A stretch of 64,000 nucleotides of DNA, taken from assembly GCA_964370195.1 (NCBI GenBank), contig CAYJIH010000005.1, forward strand, positions 20,166 to 84,165. Reading direction: 5' to 3'. A program made the translations under genes and the position numbers. The notes below the pieces were generated by a model. That model had not been told where the DNA came from. It searched no databases and worked only from the letters and a program-made list of their open reading frames with translations. The DNA comes from JAAYCI01 sp964370195. Its GTDB lineage: Bacteria > Bacillota > Clostridia > Oscillospirales > Ruminococcaceae. Below, one piece after another: positions 1 to 8,461 of the stretch (within the stretch, counting starts at the first letter, position 1; each line of letters opens with the position of its first letter).

Positions 1-1369
1 GGTGCGTTGCTTGTTTTTGAATATATTCCGTCATGCTGGTAAGCCCCAGCTGATTTTCAAACAACACCCTATCCTTTAGCTGATTTTCGCTGTTAATTAG
101 CGAGTTTAGCAATTGTTTGTTTTCATGGTTGCCCAATTTATTTTGCACATGGGACAATTGTTCTATTAGCTCTTCACTTTCCTCTTGCAGTTCTGCAATG
201 GAATCGAATGCATGCAAATCCAAATTGATATAATTTTCTTTTTCTGCCATCGTAAAAAAGACACAAGAACCATTGTAATGATGCGTATGCGTGTGTTTGC
301 TTCCCACTTCTCCCATTAAAAAAGCACCGCAAATACCATCATTTTTAAACGGACGCATTTCCCATTTGGCAAGATTTTTCAAATACAGCTTACGAAACAC
401 ACAAGAATAACAAAACAATGTTTCAGCCGGCGTAACTTGAAGATCACAGCAAACCTCTTGCCATTCTTCGGCACTTTGAAGTGGGCTTAAATAGCCAATT
501 TTAAACTGTTGCCCCTCATATAATTCAGAGAAATATAGTTTAATTCGGTTGCTTGCCGCTTCATACTGAATAAATCGGCTGGCACCATCTTGCCCTTCCA
601 GCACAAATGGAAACCGCAATAAAATATCGGTGGCCGTGGTCGTGGCCCAATCGCTATTTTCGCGCATTTGCTGAATACCAAGGTGATTGTAAAGCCAATC
701 CACCGCGGGCTCACCATCTATCTCATCTATATAATCTTTTGTTGCTTTTGTAATGGTATGTGGTTCACTGATGGGAGCATGCCCCACCACTGCATTCACA
801 TAAGCAAGCACATACTCTTTACTGATATATGTAACACTGGCGCCCTCTTTTAAATAACCGGTTTCATTAAAAATAAAAGAGGCAATTTGCCCTTCTTCTG
901 TAAAAAAACCGGCAGCGCCCCCCACAAAAGGCACAGACGGAATTTTTTCTTCCAATATCGCCGCTATTTTGCTCACATCATGATTCAATCTACCATAAAA
1001 TAAAAAAGCCAATGCAGGCTCAAACCCACTTTCTAACGTTGCAATCGATTCGGCCAATTGTGTGGCATCGGCACCATTTTCCGGTATCATGTTGTGTATA
1101 ATTCTTGCGTTTTCAAAACCAACAAAAGAAATCAATGTATCTTCTTCAAAAATTTCGCCATTATAAATAACACCGGATGCACTAACACCGGCAATGGTTG
1201 CAGTTGGTAAAACTTCTTTAATTGATTTTGCAATTTGAACAGCCTTTTCACAATCTGTACCACAATAATGAATTCTAACAAAATAATTGCACATTTCGTT
1301 AAATTCAGGCTTGTTTACAAATTGTTTTACTTGTTCATCGCTTTGGTAAAGCAAATGAAAGGTTGTCAT
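1..1369 (-). CDS. FIST-domain sensor/signalling protein, 3' end missing at window edge
   Basis: Open frame of 456 codons from ATG 1369 that runs off the window at position 1 without a stop. A GGAG ribosome site lies seven bases before the start. The first ~370 residues look like the FIST N and FIST C domains, a predicted small-ligand sensor fold found in bacterial signal transduction: the short motifs GVSASGV and FVGGAAGFF resemble the FIST core. A hydrophilic, probably coiled-coil stretch follows (about residues 395-435, for example LQEESEELIEQL). The last visible residues, FENQLGLTSMTEYI, resemble the opening of a GGDEF domain (usual form LTGLPNRxxF), so the missing part may be a diguanylate cyclase or phosphodiesterase. 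That last step is inference. FIST assignment is from remembered family features, not a search. Confidence 0.7.
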   Translation of the reverse strand, partial: MTTFHLLYQSDEQVKQFVNKPEFNEMCNYFVRIHYCGTDCEKAVQIAKSIKEVLPTATIAGVSASGVIYNGEIFEEDTLISFVGFENARIIHNMIPENGADATQLAESIATLESGFEPALAFLFYGRLNHDVSKIAAILEEKIPSVPFVGGAAGFFTEEGQIASFIFNETGYLKEGASVTYISKEYVLAYVNAVVGHAPISEPHTITKATKDYIDEIDGEPAVDWLYNHLGIQQMRENSDWATTTATDILLRFPFVLEGQDGASRFIQYEAASNRIKLYFSELYEGQQFKIGYLSPLQSAEEWQEVCCDLQVTPAETLFCYSCVFRKLYLKNLAKWEMRPFKNDGICGAFLMGEVGSKHTHTHHYNGSCVFFTMAEKENYINLDLHAFDSIAELQEESEELIEQLSHVQNKLGNHENKQLLNSLINSENQLKDRVLFENQLGLTSMTEYIQKQATH

Positions 1370-1397
1370 ACTACTTCTCCAAACGCACATTCATAGA

Positions 1398-1426
1398 ATT
1401 ATACGCACTTCCTGTATTTTACTAAA
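1398..1426 (-). promoter_or_regulatory. Candidate sigma-A promoter for the FIST gene
   Basis: On the minus strand a perfect -10 TATAAT (1398-1403) lies 17 bases from a weak -35 TTTAGT (1421-1426). It sits between hisJ and the FIST gene, so the FIST gene may be transcribed independently of the his operon. Confidence 0.4.
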
Positions 1427-1455
1427 ATTTTATCATACCTTTATACAAAATGCAA

Positions 1456-2298
1456 TTATAATTCTCCGTCAAAAGGTACATCTTCAAAAACGCCATTTTT
1501 TAGCACAACCACTTGTTTAAATCCTGCCTCTGCTAAAAAAAAGCTCGCTTTATCGAAGGCATTGTTAAGTGCTGCCGCGCTATGGCTATCTCCTGTTACA
1601 ATAACACGGGTATTTGTTTGTGCCAAATGATGAAGCAAAAATGGCGCTGGATAAGGGGCATCACACAAGCCGCGTGCATATGCCCCCATATTTATTTCCA
1701 CAATACCACCGTAGCTTTTTACTGTTTTTACCACTTCGTCCATGGCAGCCAAAGCAATCTCTTTGTAAACAGGGCTACTTTCATCAAATGCCAAATTCCC
1801 TTTATTGAATTTTTTAATCAAATCAAAATGGCCCACGATTGTAGGCTTATTTTCTTGCACATTGCGCAGGCTATCGGCATAAAAACCTCGAATCATTTCA
1901 CTCCAATTTCCATTGTACCAATCATTCACCACAGCAATTAACTCATCTATGTCTAAATCTGCTGCTTGAAATTCTCCGTTCTTCGGTGGCAAATAGTGGT
2001 TTGAACCGATAACATAATCGAAACCATTATAAGTAGAGGGGCTGTATGTATCTCGCTCGATGCCGCACAAAACGGTTAAACGGCCCTCGTATGCTTTGCG
2101 AACCTCATCCACTTCAGCACAATAAGCCGCCTCATCCTTCACTTCAATTCCATACCCTGGGTGGGCAATTTCTTGCGCATGAGAGGAAATGCCTAAATCA
2201 GTAAACCCCAATTGAAGAGCAGCCTCTGCCATTTCCCATGTGGTGTTGGCGCCGTCACACCACGTTGTGTGTGTGTGCGCGTTAGACAAAAAAATCAT
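1456..2298 (-). CDS. hisJ: Histidinol-phosphatase, PHP family
   Basis: 280 residues, the usual length of the PHP-type histidinol phosphatase of Bacillota, which removes phosphate from L-histidinol phosphate. The N-terminal metal motif NAHTHTTWCDG and later metal-binding histidines (SSHAQE, GHFDLIKKF, GDSHS) fit the PHP TIM-like barrel. It is the last gene of the histidine operon; its ATG overlaps the hisIE stop (ATGA), which suggests translational coupling. Context and motif make the assignment firm. The enzyme replaces the phosphatase half of enterobacterial HisB, but not the dehydratase half. Confidence 0.93.
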   Translation of the reverse strand: MIFLSNAHTHTTWCDGANTTWEMAEAALQLGFTDLGISSHAQEIAHPGYGIEVKDEAAYCAEVDEVRKAYEGRLTVLCGIERDTYSPSTYNGFDYVIGSNHYLPPKNGEFQAADLDIDELIAVVNDWYNGNWSEMIRGFYADSLRNVQENKPTIVGHFDLIKKFNKGNLAFDESSPVYKEIALAAMDEVVKTVKSYGGIVEINMGAYARGLCDAPYPAPFLLHHLAQTNTRVIVTGDSHSAAALNNAFDKASFFLAEAGFKQVVVLKNGVFEDVPFDGEL

Positions 2299-2939
2299 TG
2301 TGCACTCTCCTGTTTGATTTTTTTATCTACCACATGGCGAGAAGCCAACTCCTCTTTTATTTCTGCCGGGCTAATGCCCATTTCCACCATAAGAACCATC
2401 ACATGATAACAAAGATCTGCAATTTCATATACCGTTTCTTTTTTACTATTCTTCATGCCACCAATCACCACTTCGGTGCATTCTTCTCCCACTTTTTTCA
2501 ATATTTTCTCTAGGCCTTTTTCATATAGATAGCTTGTATAACTTCCCTCTTTAGGGTTGCCTTTGCGCTCTTCAAGCATCTCATACAAACCTTGCAACGA
2601 AAAATCACTTCCACCCTCATTGTCTAAAATAGGCTGATGAAAACACGTATTTTCACCGGTGTGGCATGCAGGGCCCTCTTTCACCACTTTTACCAAAAGG
2701 GCGTCTGCATCACAATCAGCCGTAACAGAAACCACATGTTGTACATTGCCGCTTTCTTCCCCTTTTCTCCAAAGTTTTTGACGGCTACGTGAATAAAAAC
2801 AGGTTCTTTTTTCTTTTAGTGTAATGGCAAGACTTTCTTCGTTCATATATGCCACAGTTAATACTTGCCCATTGTTTGCATCTTGAACCACGGCCGGCAC
2901 AAGGCCATTTACATCAAATTTCACATCATTCAGTTCCAT
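2295..2939 (-). CDS. hisIE: Bifunctional phosphoribosyl-AMP cyclohydrolase / phosphoribosyl-ATP pyrophosphatase
   Basis: 214 residues. The N-terminal HisI half (residues ~1-115) hydrolyses phosphoribosyl-AMP and shows the zinc and magnesium signature around CFYSRSRQKLWRKGE, TADCDADALL and GPACHTG. The C-terminal HisE half (~120-205) hydrolyses phosphoribosyl-ATP to the AMP form and shows KVGEECTEVVIG and YEIADLCYHVMVLM. Together they carry out steps 2 and 3 of histidine synthesis. The HisI-HisE fusion is common in bacteria. The ATG start lies 41 bases after hisF. Confidence 0.95.
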   Translation of the reverse strand: MELNDVKFDVNGLVPAVVQDANNGQVLTVAYMNEESLAITLKEKRTCFYSRSRQKLWRKGEESGNVQHVVSVTADCDADALLVKVVKEGPACHTGENTCFHQPILDNEGGSDFSLQGLYEMLEERKGNPKEGSYTSYLYEKGLEKILKKVGEECTEVVIGGMKNSKKETVYEIADLCYHVMVLMVEMGISPAEIKEELASRHVVDKKIKQESAQ

Positions 2940-2980
2940 TATATTTTCTCCTTTTAACTCATCAAAACCATCTTCTGAAA

Positions 2981-3739
2981 TTATACAATGCGCATCGGCA
3001 CACCTTTTTGCGCTAAATACGTTTTTAAATCCGGAATTTTCACCTCTCTGAAATGAAAAATAGAGGCAGCAAGACCTGCATCCATTTTTGGCAATTCGAA
3101 AAGACGAGCAAAATCTTCCGGCCCACCGGCCCCACCGGAAGCTACTATGGGCAAAGACACCACTTGCGCTATTGCTGAAAGTAGCTCTAAATCAAATCCT
3201 CGCTTTACCCCATCTGTATCCATACTATTGATAACAAGCTCACCGGCGCCATCTGCTTCGCCACGTTTTGCCCATTCAATGGCATCAAGGCCCGTATCTT
3301 CTCGGCCCCCTTTTGCAAACACATGAAAAGCACCGTTTACACGTTTCACATCCATCGAGAGCACCACACATTGGCTGCCATAGCGGCGCGCCCCCTCTGA
3401 GATAATTTGTGGCCTTGCTATGGCACCGGAATTAACACTTACTTTGTCTGCCCCACATTTTAACACACGATCAAAATCTGCCAATTCTCGTATCGCGCCT
3501 CCCACCGTAAGTGGAATAAACACTTTTTCTGCTGTACGCGTCAATATATCCGTAAACAAACCACGGCCTTCGGCCGATGCAGTAATGTCATAAAAAACAA
3601 GTTCATCCGCACCTTGTTCATTATAAAAAGCCGCTAAAGCCACGGGGTCTTCTACATCACGCAAGCCTTCAAAGTTTACCCCTTTTACAACACGTCCATC
3701 TCGAATATCAAGGCACGGTATGATGCGTTTCGTAATCAT
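2981..3739 (-). CDS. hisF: Imidazole glycerol phosphate synthase, cyclase subunit
   Basis: 252 residues, standard length. TIM barrel with both catalytic aspartates in their usual settings, IPCLDIRDGRVVKG near the N terminus and NSMDTDGVKRG at about residue 176. HisF uses ammonia delivered by HisH to convert PRFAR into imidazole glycerol phosphate and AICAR. The start overlaps the hisA stop (ATGA). Confidence 0.97.
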   Translation of the reverse strand: MITKRIIPCLDIRDGRVVKGVNFEGLRDVEDPVALAAFYNEQGADELVFYDITASAEGRGLFTDILTRTAEKVFIPLTVGGAIRELADFDRVLKCGADKVSVNSGAIARPQIISEGARRYGSQCVVLSMDVKRVNGAFHVFAKGGREDTGLDAIEWAKRGEADGAGELVINSMDTDGVKRGFDLELLSAIAQVVSLPIVASGGAGGPEDFARLFELPKMDAGLAASIFHFREVKIPDLKTYLAQKGVPMRIV

Positions 3740-4467
3740 ATCTCTGCTGCCCCTTTCTCCGCTGCGGCCAATGCTTGCGGCAACAAAATGTCGCCTGTGT
3801 ATAAAGCCTTTCCAACAATAGCCCCATACACCCCAAGTTGCCCCAGCGCTTCAATATCTTGCATTGAAGAAACACCGCCGGATGCTGTAATCAAAATTTT
3901 ATCAATAGTACGCAATTTTTTATAGATTTCCAGATTTGTTCCTTCACCGGCCCCATCTTTTGATATGTCTGTATAGATGATGTGCTTTACACCTATTTTC
4001 ATCATCTCTTCGCAAAATTCAAACGAATCGGTTTCGCTGGTGGAAAGCCATCCTTCCACAGCTACTTTGCCGTTTCGCGCATCTACACCAACCGCAATTT
4101 TATCTCCATAACGTTGTACCATCTGCTTTGTAAACGTAGGATTTTTAAGTGCAGAGGTGCCTAAAATTACACGACAAACACCGAGCGAAAATGCCAGCTC
4201 CACACTTTCTTCATTACGAATGCCACCGCCCAATTCAACCGATAACCCCGTTTGTTCTGTAATGGCACGAATGGCATCAACATTACAAGGGTGCCCTGCT
4301 TTTGCTCCATCTAAATCAACGAGATGCAACCAGCTGGCGCCATCATTTTCAAATTGTTTGGCAAAAACCAATGGGTCTTCACCGAATGTTTGTTTTTTAC
4401 CATAATCTCCTTGAAACAGGCGCACTACTTTTCCATCAATCATATCAATTGCCGGCAATAACACCAT
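3736..4467 (-). CDS. hisA: ProFAR isomerase (phosphoribosylformimino-AICAR-P isomerase)
   Basis: 243 residues, standard length. TIM barrel homologous to HisF, with catalytic aspartates in LPAIDMIDGKVVRL and YTDISKDG. It carries out the Amadori isomerisation of ProFAR to PRFAR. The start is one base after the hisH stop and the end overlaps hisF, so hisH-hisA-hisF are probably translationally coupled, placing the substrates of the IGP synthase side by side. Confidence 0.96.
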   Translation of the reverse strand: MVLLPAIDMIDGKVVRLFQGDYGKKQTFGEDPLVFAKQFENDGASWLHLVDLDGAKAGHPCNVDAIRAITEQTGLSVELGGGIRNEESVELAFSLGVCRVILGTSALKNPTFTKQMVQRYGDKIAVGVDARNGKVAVEGWLSTSETDSFEFCEEMMKIGVKHIIYTDISKDGAGEGTNLEIYKKLRTIDKILITASGGVSSMQDIEALGQLGVYGAIVGKALYTGDILLPQALAAAEKGAAEI

Positions 4468-4468
4468 T

Positions 4469-5101
4469 TTACTTCACCTCCGAAAATGCTTTGAGCATAG
4501 CAAGGCCCACTGTGCCACTTTTTTCTGGATGGAACTGTGTTCCATACACATTGTCACGCTGCACCGCAGCCGTCACCTGCACCCCATATTCACAGCTTGC
4601 TACTAAATTGCTTTTGCAATTTTTCGCATAAAAACTATGCACAAAATAAAAGGCATCTCCCTTTTTTGTATATTTTAACAAAGGTGAATCCTCCTGGTGC
4701 AATTGCAGCGGATTCCAGCCAATTTGCGGTACTTTATAAGTAAAGCCTGCCTCTTTTAAATCGCACTCTAAGCTTTCTACCGTACCGGGAATAAGGCCAA
4801 GACCCCTGTGGCAACCAAATTCATGGCTTTCCTCAAACAAAAGTTGCATACCAAGGCAAATGCCAAGTAAAGGTTTTCCCTTTTGGGCTTCCTCTTTTAG
4901 TACATCGTTCAAACCAGCTCCTGCTAGTTTGTTTGCAGCATCTTGAAATGCCCCAACACCTGGTAAAATAATTTTAGATGCATTTTGTAGATCTTCTTTT
5001 TTTCCGCTAACCAAAACATCTATTCCCAAAGCTTGCAATGAGGAACGCAAGCTAAACAAATTTCCCACTCCGTAATCCACAATAGTGATGGAATTGCTCA
5101 A
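4469..5101 (-). CDS. hisH: Imidazole glycerol phosphate synthase, glutamine amidotransferase subunit
   Basis: 210 residues, class I glutamine amidotransferase. The nucleophile cysteine is in LLGICLGMQLLFE and the His-Glu pair in GTQFHPEKSG, so the triad is complete. HisH hydrolyses glutamine and passes ammonia to HisF. The start is a TTG preceded at seven bases by AAAGGGG; no in-frame ATG fits the family N terminus (SITIVDYGVGN). Confidence 0.95.
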   Translation of the reverse strand: MSNSITIVDYGVGNLFSLRSSLQALGIDVLVSGKKEDLQNASKIILPGVGAFQDAANKLAGAGLNDVLKEEAQKGKPLLGICLGMQLLFEESHEFGCHRGLGLIPGTVESLECDLKEAGFTYKVPQIGWNPLQLHQEDSPLLKYTKKGDAFYFVHSFYAKNCKSNLVASCEYGVQVTAAVQRDNVYGTQFHPEKSGTVGLAMLKAFSEVK

Positions 5102-5115
5102 AACAATGCCCCTTT

Positions 5116-6183
5116 CTATGTTATGTCGTTTTTATTCTTAATAATATTTTGCATGGCCTGCACAAAATCTGCCATCTCTTCTTCTGTACCAACAGATACC
5201 CGTAAATGGTTTTCAATTCGCGCTTTATTAAACCATCGCACCAAAATCCCATTGTCACGTAAGGCCAAAAATAACTCCTCTGCCTTATAGGTTGGATGTG
5301 TGATAAAAAGAAAATTTGCCAAACTGTTTGTGCAAACAAAGCCGAGCAATTCAAGCTCTTTCGTTGTTTTATCTCGTGTTTTACAAACACGTTCTACACA
5401 AGACTCGTAATATGCTCTATCTTCAAGAGATGCCCTTGCTGCAGCCAACGTCATCGTGTTTACATTGTATGGGTTAAACCCAAACTTCATCCGGTTCAGG
5501 TCCTGTATCAACTGGGAGCTGCCTGCTGCATACCCAAGGCGTGCCCCTGCCAAGCTACGTGCTTTGGAAAATGTGCCCACAATAAGTAAGTTATCATATT
5601 TTTCTAGCAAAGGAACGGCAGTTTCTGCCCCAAAGGCAACGTATGCTTCATCCACAACCACAAGGTTATTTTTATTGCTACTTACAATTTGTTCTATCTC
5701 TAAGCATGTTAAGGCAAGCCCTGTGGGGGCATTGGGATTTGCAATAAAAATGGTTTTATTCAAATGCTGATAATCTTGAACCTGAATGGAAAAATCATCT
5801 CTCAACGGGACAACGGTTTTATCAACACCATACATATCGCTGTATACTTCATAAAATCCGTATGTAATATCGGCAAATGCTGCGCCATTTGGGCACAACG
5901 CCCAAAAGATGAAAGCCAACACTTCGTCGCTTCCGTTCGCCACAAACACCTGCTCGCTGTTTACCCCCAAAAAATGTGCCAATGGTTTAACAACGCTTTC
6001 GCTTGTAATTTCCGGATATAGTTGCAGCGAAGACATTGTTTCGCTTACAGCCATACCGACTGTAGGCCCTGGTGGATATGGGTTTTCGTTTGTATTTAGC
6101 TTAATCCATTTGCGCCCGGTGGGTTGTTCTCCCGGAACATACGGTGTAAGGTGTAAAAAACGAGGGTGTAAAAATCGCGACAA
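5116..6183 (-). CDS. hisC: Histidinol-phosphate aminotransferase
   Basis: 355 residues, fold-type I PLP aminotransferase. The PLP lysine is in GTFSKARSLAGARLGY; NPNAPTG and VVDEAYVAF are the usual cofactor-binding motifs. It converts imidazole acetol phosphate and glutamate to histidinol phosphate. The start is a TTG at 6183 with GGAG eight bases upstream; a nearby ATG is in another frame. In many operons hisB lies between hisC and hisH, but here the two genes are 14 bases apart. Confidence 0.94.
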   Translation of the reverse strand: MSRFLHPRFLHLTPYVPGEQPTGRKWIKLNTNENPYPPGPTVGMAVSETMSSLQLYPEITSESVVKPLAHFLGVNSEQVFVANGSDEVLAFIFWALCPNGAAFADITYGFYEVYSDMYGVDKTVVPLRDDFSIQVQDYQHLNKTIFIANPNAPTGLALTCLEIEQIVSSNKNNLVVVDEAYVAFGAETAVPLLEKYDNLLIVGTFSKARSLAGARLGYAAGSSQLIQDLNRMKFGFNPYNVNTMTLAAARASLEDRAYYESCVERVCKTRDKTTKELELLGFVCTNSLANFLFITHPTYKAEELFLALRDNGILVRWFNKARIENHLRVSVGTEEEMADFVQAMQNIIKNKNDIT

Positions 6184-6291
6184 AGGACATTCTCCATTCT
6201 ATTTGTCCGCAAAGTATATTCACTTTACAAATTTATTTGTTGATTTTACGTATAATTTTTACGCATGGAATTATAACTGTAAGTACCGAAT

Positions 6292-7863
6292 TTATAAAAG
6301 CTCTTCCACTTTTTGTGTAAGATTTTGAATTAGATTGCCCTTAAAACGCCACGATGAACGATTGGCAATGAGGCGTGCTGACGAATATGCCACATCGGCC
6401 AACACATCCAAATTGTTCTCTCGTAAAGTTGAACCGGTTTCTACAATGTCCACAATCACATCCGAAAGCCCTGTAATGGGGGCTAGCTCGATAGATCCAT
6501 TCAGTTTGATGATTTCTACCGCTTGATCGCGCCGTGCGTAATAACGTCGCGTTACATTTGGATACTTGCTAGCAACGCGTAATGTGGTGGCTGGATCGGC
6601 TTTAAAATCCGGATAGCCTGCCACTGCAAGGCGGCATTTACCTAATTTCAAGTCCAACAAATCCAATACATCCGCACCACTTTCTAATAGCACATCTTTA
6701 CCCACCACACCAATATCGGCAGCTCCATGCTCCACATAGATATCCACATCAGTGGGTTTTACCAAAAAGTAACGAACACGGCTTTTTTCATCCTCAAACA
6801 CAAGCTTGCGCGATTTTTCGGCCAAGCCATTGCAAGACAAGCCCGCTTTTTCAAATAGTTCGTACACTTTCTGGCCCAAACGCCCCTTTGGTAAGGCAAC
6901 ATTTAAGTATGTATCATCTTGTGCTGCACTCTCACTGTTACGCTCCTCATATGCTAAGGCATTTAAATACAAGGCAAAACCAAGCGCTCCTTGGCTTTTT
7001 TCAAAACGGTTCATTAAATTATCATAACGGCCACCGGCAAGCACGGCCTGCGGCACGCCTTGCACAAACCCTTGGAAAATCAAACCATTATAATAATCAA
7101 TATCATTGATAATCGAAAAATCCAAACGAAGCTCCACACCAGGCACTTCGCCCACAATTTCGTACATAGAAGATAACTCACATAGGGCTTTTTCGGCGGC
7201 AGGCATCCCCTTTGCCAATTCCTTTGCTTGCTTCAATGCAACAGGAAATGGCCCGGCAAGCACGGCCAGTTTCGCCAAACGTTCTTTGTCCTTATCACAA
7301 ACACCGGCTGCCTGTGCTGCCAAACGCATGCCATGAGGGCTTTTTTCCCGCAGTGCTTGCATCGCCTCTTCGCGCAATGCCCCCTGTGGAAATGATGCCA
7401 ACATCGCCTCAATAAACTCCATATGTGATAAATCCAACGCAGATGTTCCAATAACAGAAAGGCTTTCTAACGCAAGCCGAAGCACCTCTGCTTCCGCTTC
7501 AATGCCCTCCCCACCAATGTTTTCAATTCCCATTTGGTTTATTTCACAATACTCACCATTGCGATGGCTGCGTCTGTATACATTTTCGTGGTAATAAACA
7601 CACCTTTTTTCTCCTTTAGACGTGTTTTTTACAATAGATAATGTCATATCCGGCTTCAGTGCCATCAAACGCCCATCCATACCGGTAAAAGAAATAACGT
7701 CCTCCCCTTTTAAAAAAGGACGATTTTGCATATAAAAATCGTATTCTTCAAAACTGCCCATACGAAATAGTTGATAACCTTTTTCCTCAAATAGAGCACG
7801 GATATGCAGGGCAATCCACTCTTCTTTGCGTAATTTAGGTAAGGAAAATGCTTGTTTGTTCAT
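6292..7863 (-). CDS. hisZG: ATP phosphoribosyltransferase: fused regulatory (HisZ) and catalytic (HisG) subunits
   Basis: 523 residues. Residues 1 to ~305 are a HisZ domain, the histidyl-tRNA synthetase-like paralogue required by short HisG (KPDMTLSIVKN, VYYHENVYRRS, LAGGRYDNL). Residues ~318-523 are a complete short-form HisG beginning YLNVALPKGRLG and including DIGVVGKDVL and a PRPP-loop-like IVDIVETGSTLRENNL. Short HisG normally forms a hetero-octamer with separate HisZ; here both are on one chain, fixing a 1:1 ratio. The linker is short (~12 residues). It is the first gene of the operon, with AGGGAGG four to five bases before ATG 7863. It commits ATP and PRPP to histidine synthesis. Confidence 0.95.
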   Translation of the reverse strand: MNKQAFSLPKLRKEEWIALHIRALFEEKGYQLFRMGSFEEYDFYMQNRPFLKGEDVISFTGMDGRLMALKPDMTLSIVKNTSKGEKRCVYYHENVYRRSHRNGEYCEINQMGIENIGGEGIEAEAEVLRLALESLSVIGTSALDLSHMEFIEAMLASFPQGALREEAMQALREKSPHGMRLAAQAAGVCDKDKERLAKLAVLAGPFPVALKQAKELAKGMPAAEKALCELSSMYEIVGEVPGVELRLDFSIINDIDYYNGLIFQGFVQGVPQAVLAGGRYDNLMNRFEKSQGALGFALYLNALAYEERNSESAAQDDTYLNVALPKGRLGQKVYELFEKAGLSCNGLAEKSRKLVFEDEKSRVRYFLVKPTDVDIYVEHGAADIGVVGKDVLLESGADVLDLLDLKLGKCRLAVAGYPDFKADPATTLRVASKYPNVTRRYYARRDQAVEIIKLNGSIELAPITGLSDVIVDIVETGSTLRENNLDVLADVAYSSARLIANRSSWRFKGNLIQNLTQKVEELL

Positions 7864-7909
7864 GATGCCTCCCTGTATTGCATTCGTTCATTTACTTTGC
7901 TACATCATC

Positions 7910-7963
7910 AGTATACAGTGCTTTAACAATTTAGTCAAGTAAATTGTTAAAGCACTGTATACT
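7910..7963. promoter_or_regulatory. Near-perfect 54-bp palindrome containing the his operon promoter
   Basis: Two 23-bp arms (7910-7932 and 7941-7963) are exact inverted copies separated by eight bases. On the minus strand a strong promoter lies inside: -35 TTGACT (7933-7938, in the loop), 17-bp spacer, -10 TATACT (7910-7915). Transcription would start near 7903, giving a his leader of only ~40 bases, too short for a T-box. There is no T-run on either side, so it is not a standard terminator. It is most simply read as an operator for a dimeric repressor of the his operon. The binding protein is not known from this sequence. Confidence 0.8.
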
Positions 7964-7990
7964 CCACCCTTTATGGCAACTTTTATTTCA

Positions 7991-8461
7991 TCATTCCTCG
8001 TGAAGCCCCTGTTTTTCCAGTAGCATTTTCAGTTCGTCCATAAAGGTATTTACATCACTAAATTGACGATAAACCGATGCAAAACGAACATAAGCAACCT
8101 CATCCGCTTTTTTTAGTTCTTGCATGGCAAGCTCGCCCACTTTCATCGAAGAAACCTCACGCTCATACGTACTTAATAAGGTTTGTTCTACATTGGTCAC
8201 CATATTTTCCAGCATCTCATACGATACAGGCCGCTTATAGCTGGCCCGCATCAATCCACGCAGTAATTTTTCGCGGTCGAACGCTTCTCGTTGTTTGTCT
8301 TTTTTTACAATCATCAAAGCAACCGTCTCTACAATTTCATACGTAGTAAACCGTTTTTGGCATTCAAGGCACTCACGTCGCCGACGTATTTTCATGCCAT
8401 CCTCTGTAGGACGCGAATCAATCACTTTTGAATCAATTGCTGTGCAATACGGGCACTTCAT
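7991..8461 (-). CDS. nrdR: Transcriptional repressor of ribonucleotide reductase genes
   Basis: 156 residues, standard for NrdR. The N-terminal zinc ribbon has two CxxC pairs (CPYC and CLEC) in the diagnostic context DSKVIDSRPTEDGMKIRRRREC, followed by an ATP-cone (residues ~48-138). NrdR senses ATP/dATP and represses nrd operons. Its ATG overlaps the stop of the upstream TIM-barrel gene (ATGA). No ribonucleotide reductase gene is in the window, and no obvious NrdR-box pair was noticed upstream. Confidence 0.96.
   Translation of the reverse strand: MKCPYCTAIDSKVIDSRPTEDGMKIRRRRECLECQKRFTTYEIVETVALMIVKKDKQREAFDREKLLRGLMRASYKRPVSYEMLENMVTNVEQTLLSTYEREVSSMKVGELAMQELKKADEVAYVRFASVYRQFSDVNTFMDELKMLLEKQGLHEE

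Noticed and set aside
487..853. Open frames on both strands (487-717 minus, 668-853 plus)
   Set aside because: They lie inside the FIST gene, which has a longer continuous frame, a good start and ribosome site; the short products have no recognisable features.
7864..7909. T-box leader for the his operon
   Set aside because: The leader from the predicted start is only about 40 bases and has no T-box core sequence.
7910..7963. his palindrome as an intrinsic terminator of nrdR
   Set aside because: No T-run follows the hairpin on either strand and a promoter with a 17-bp spacer lies inside it.
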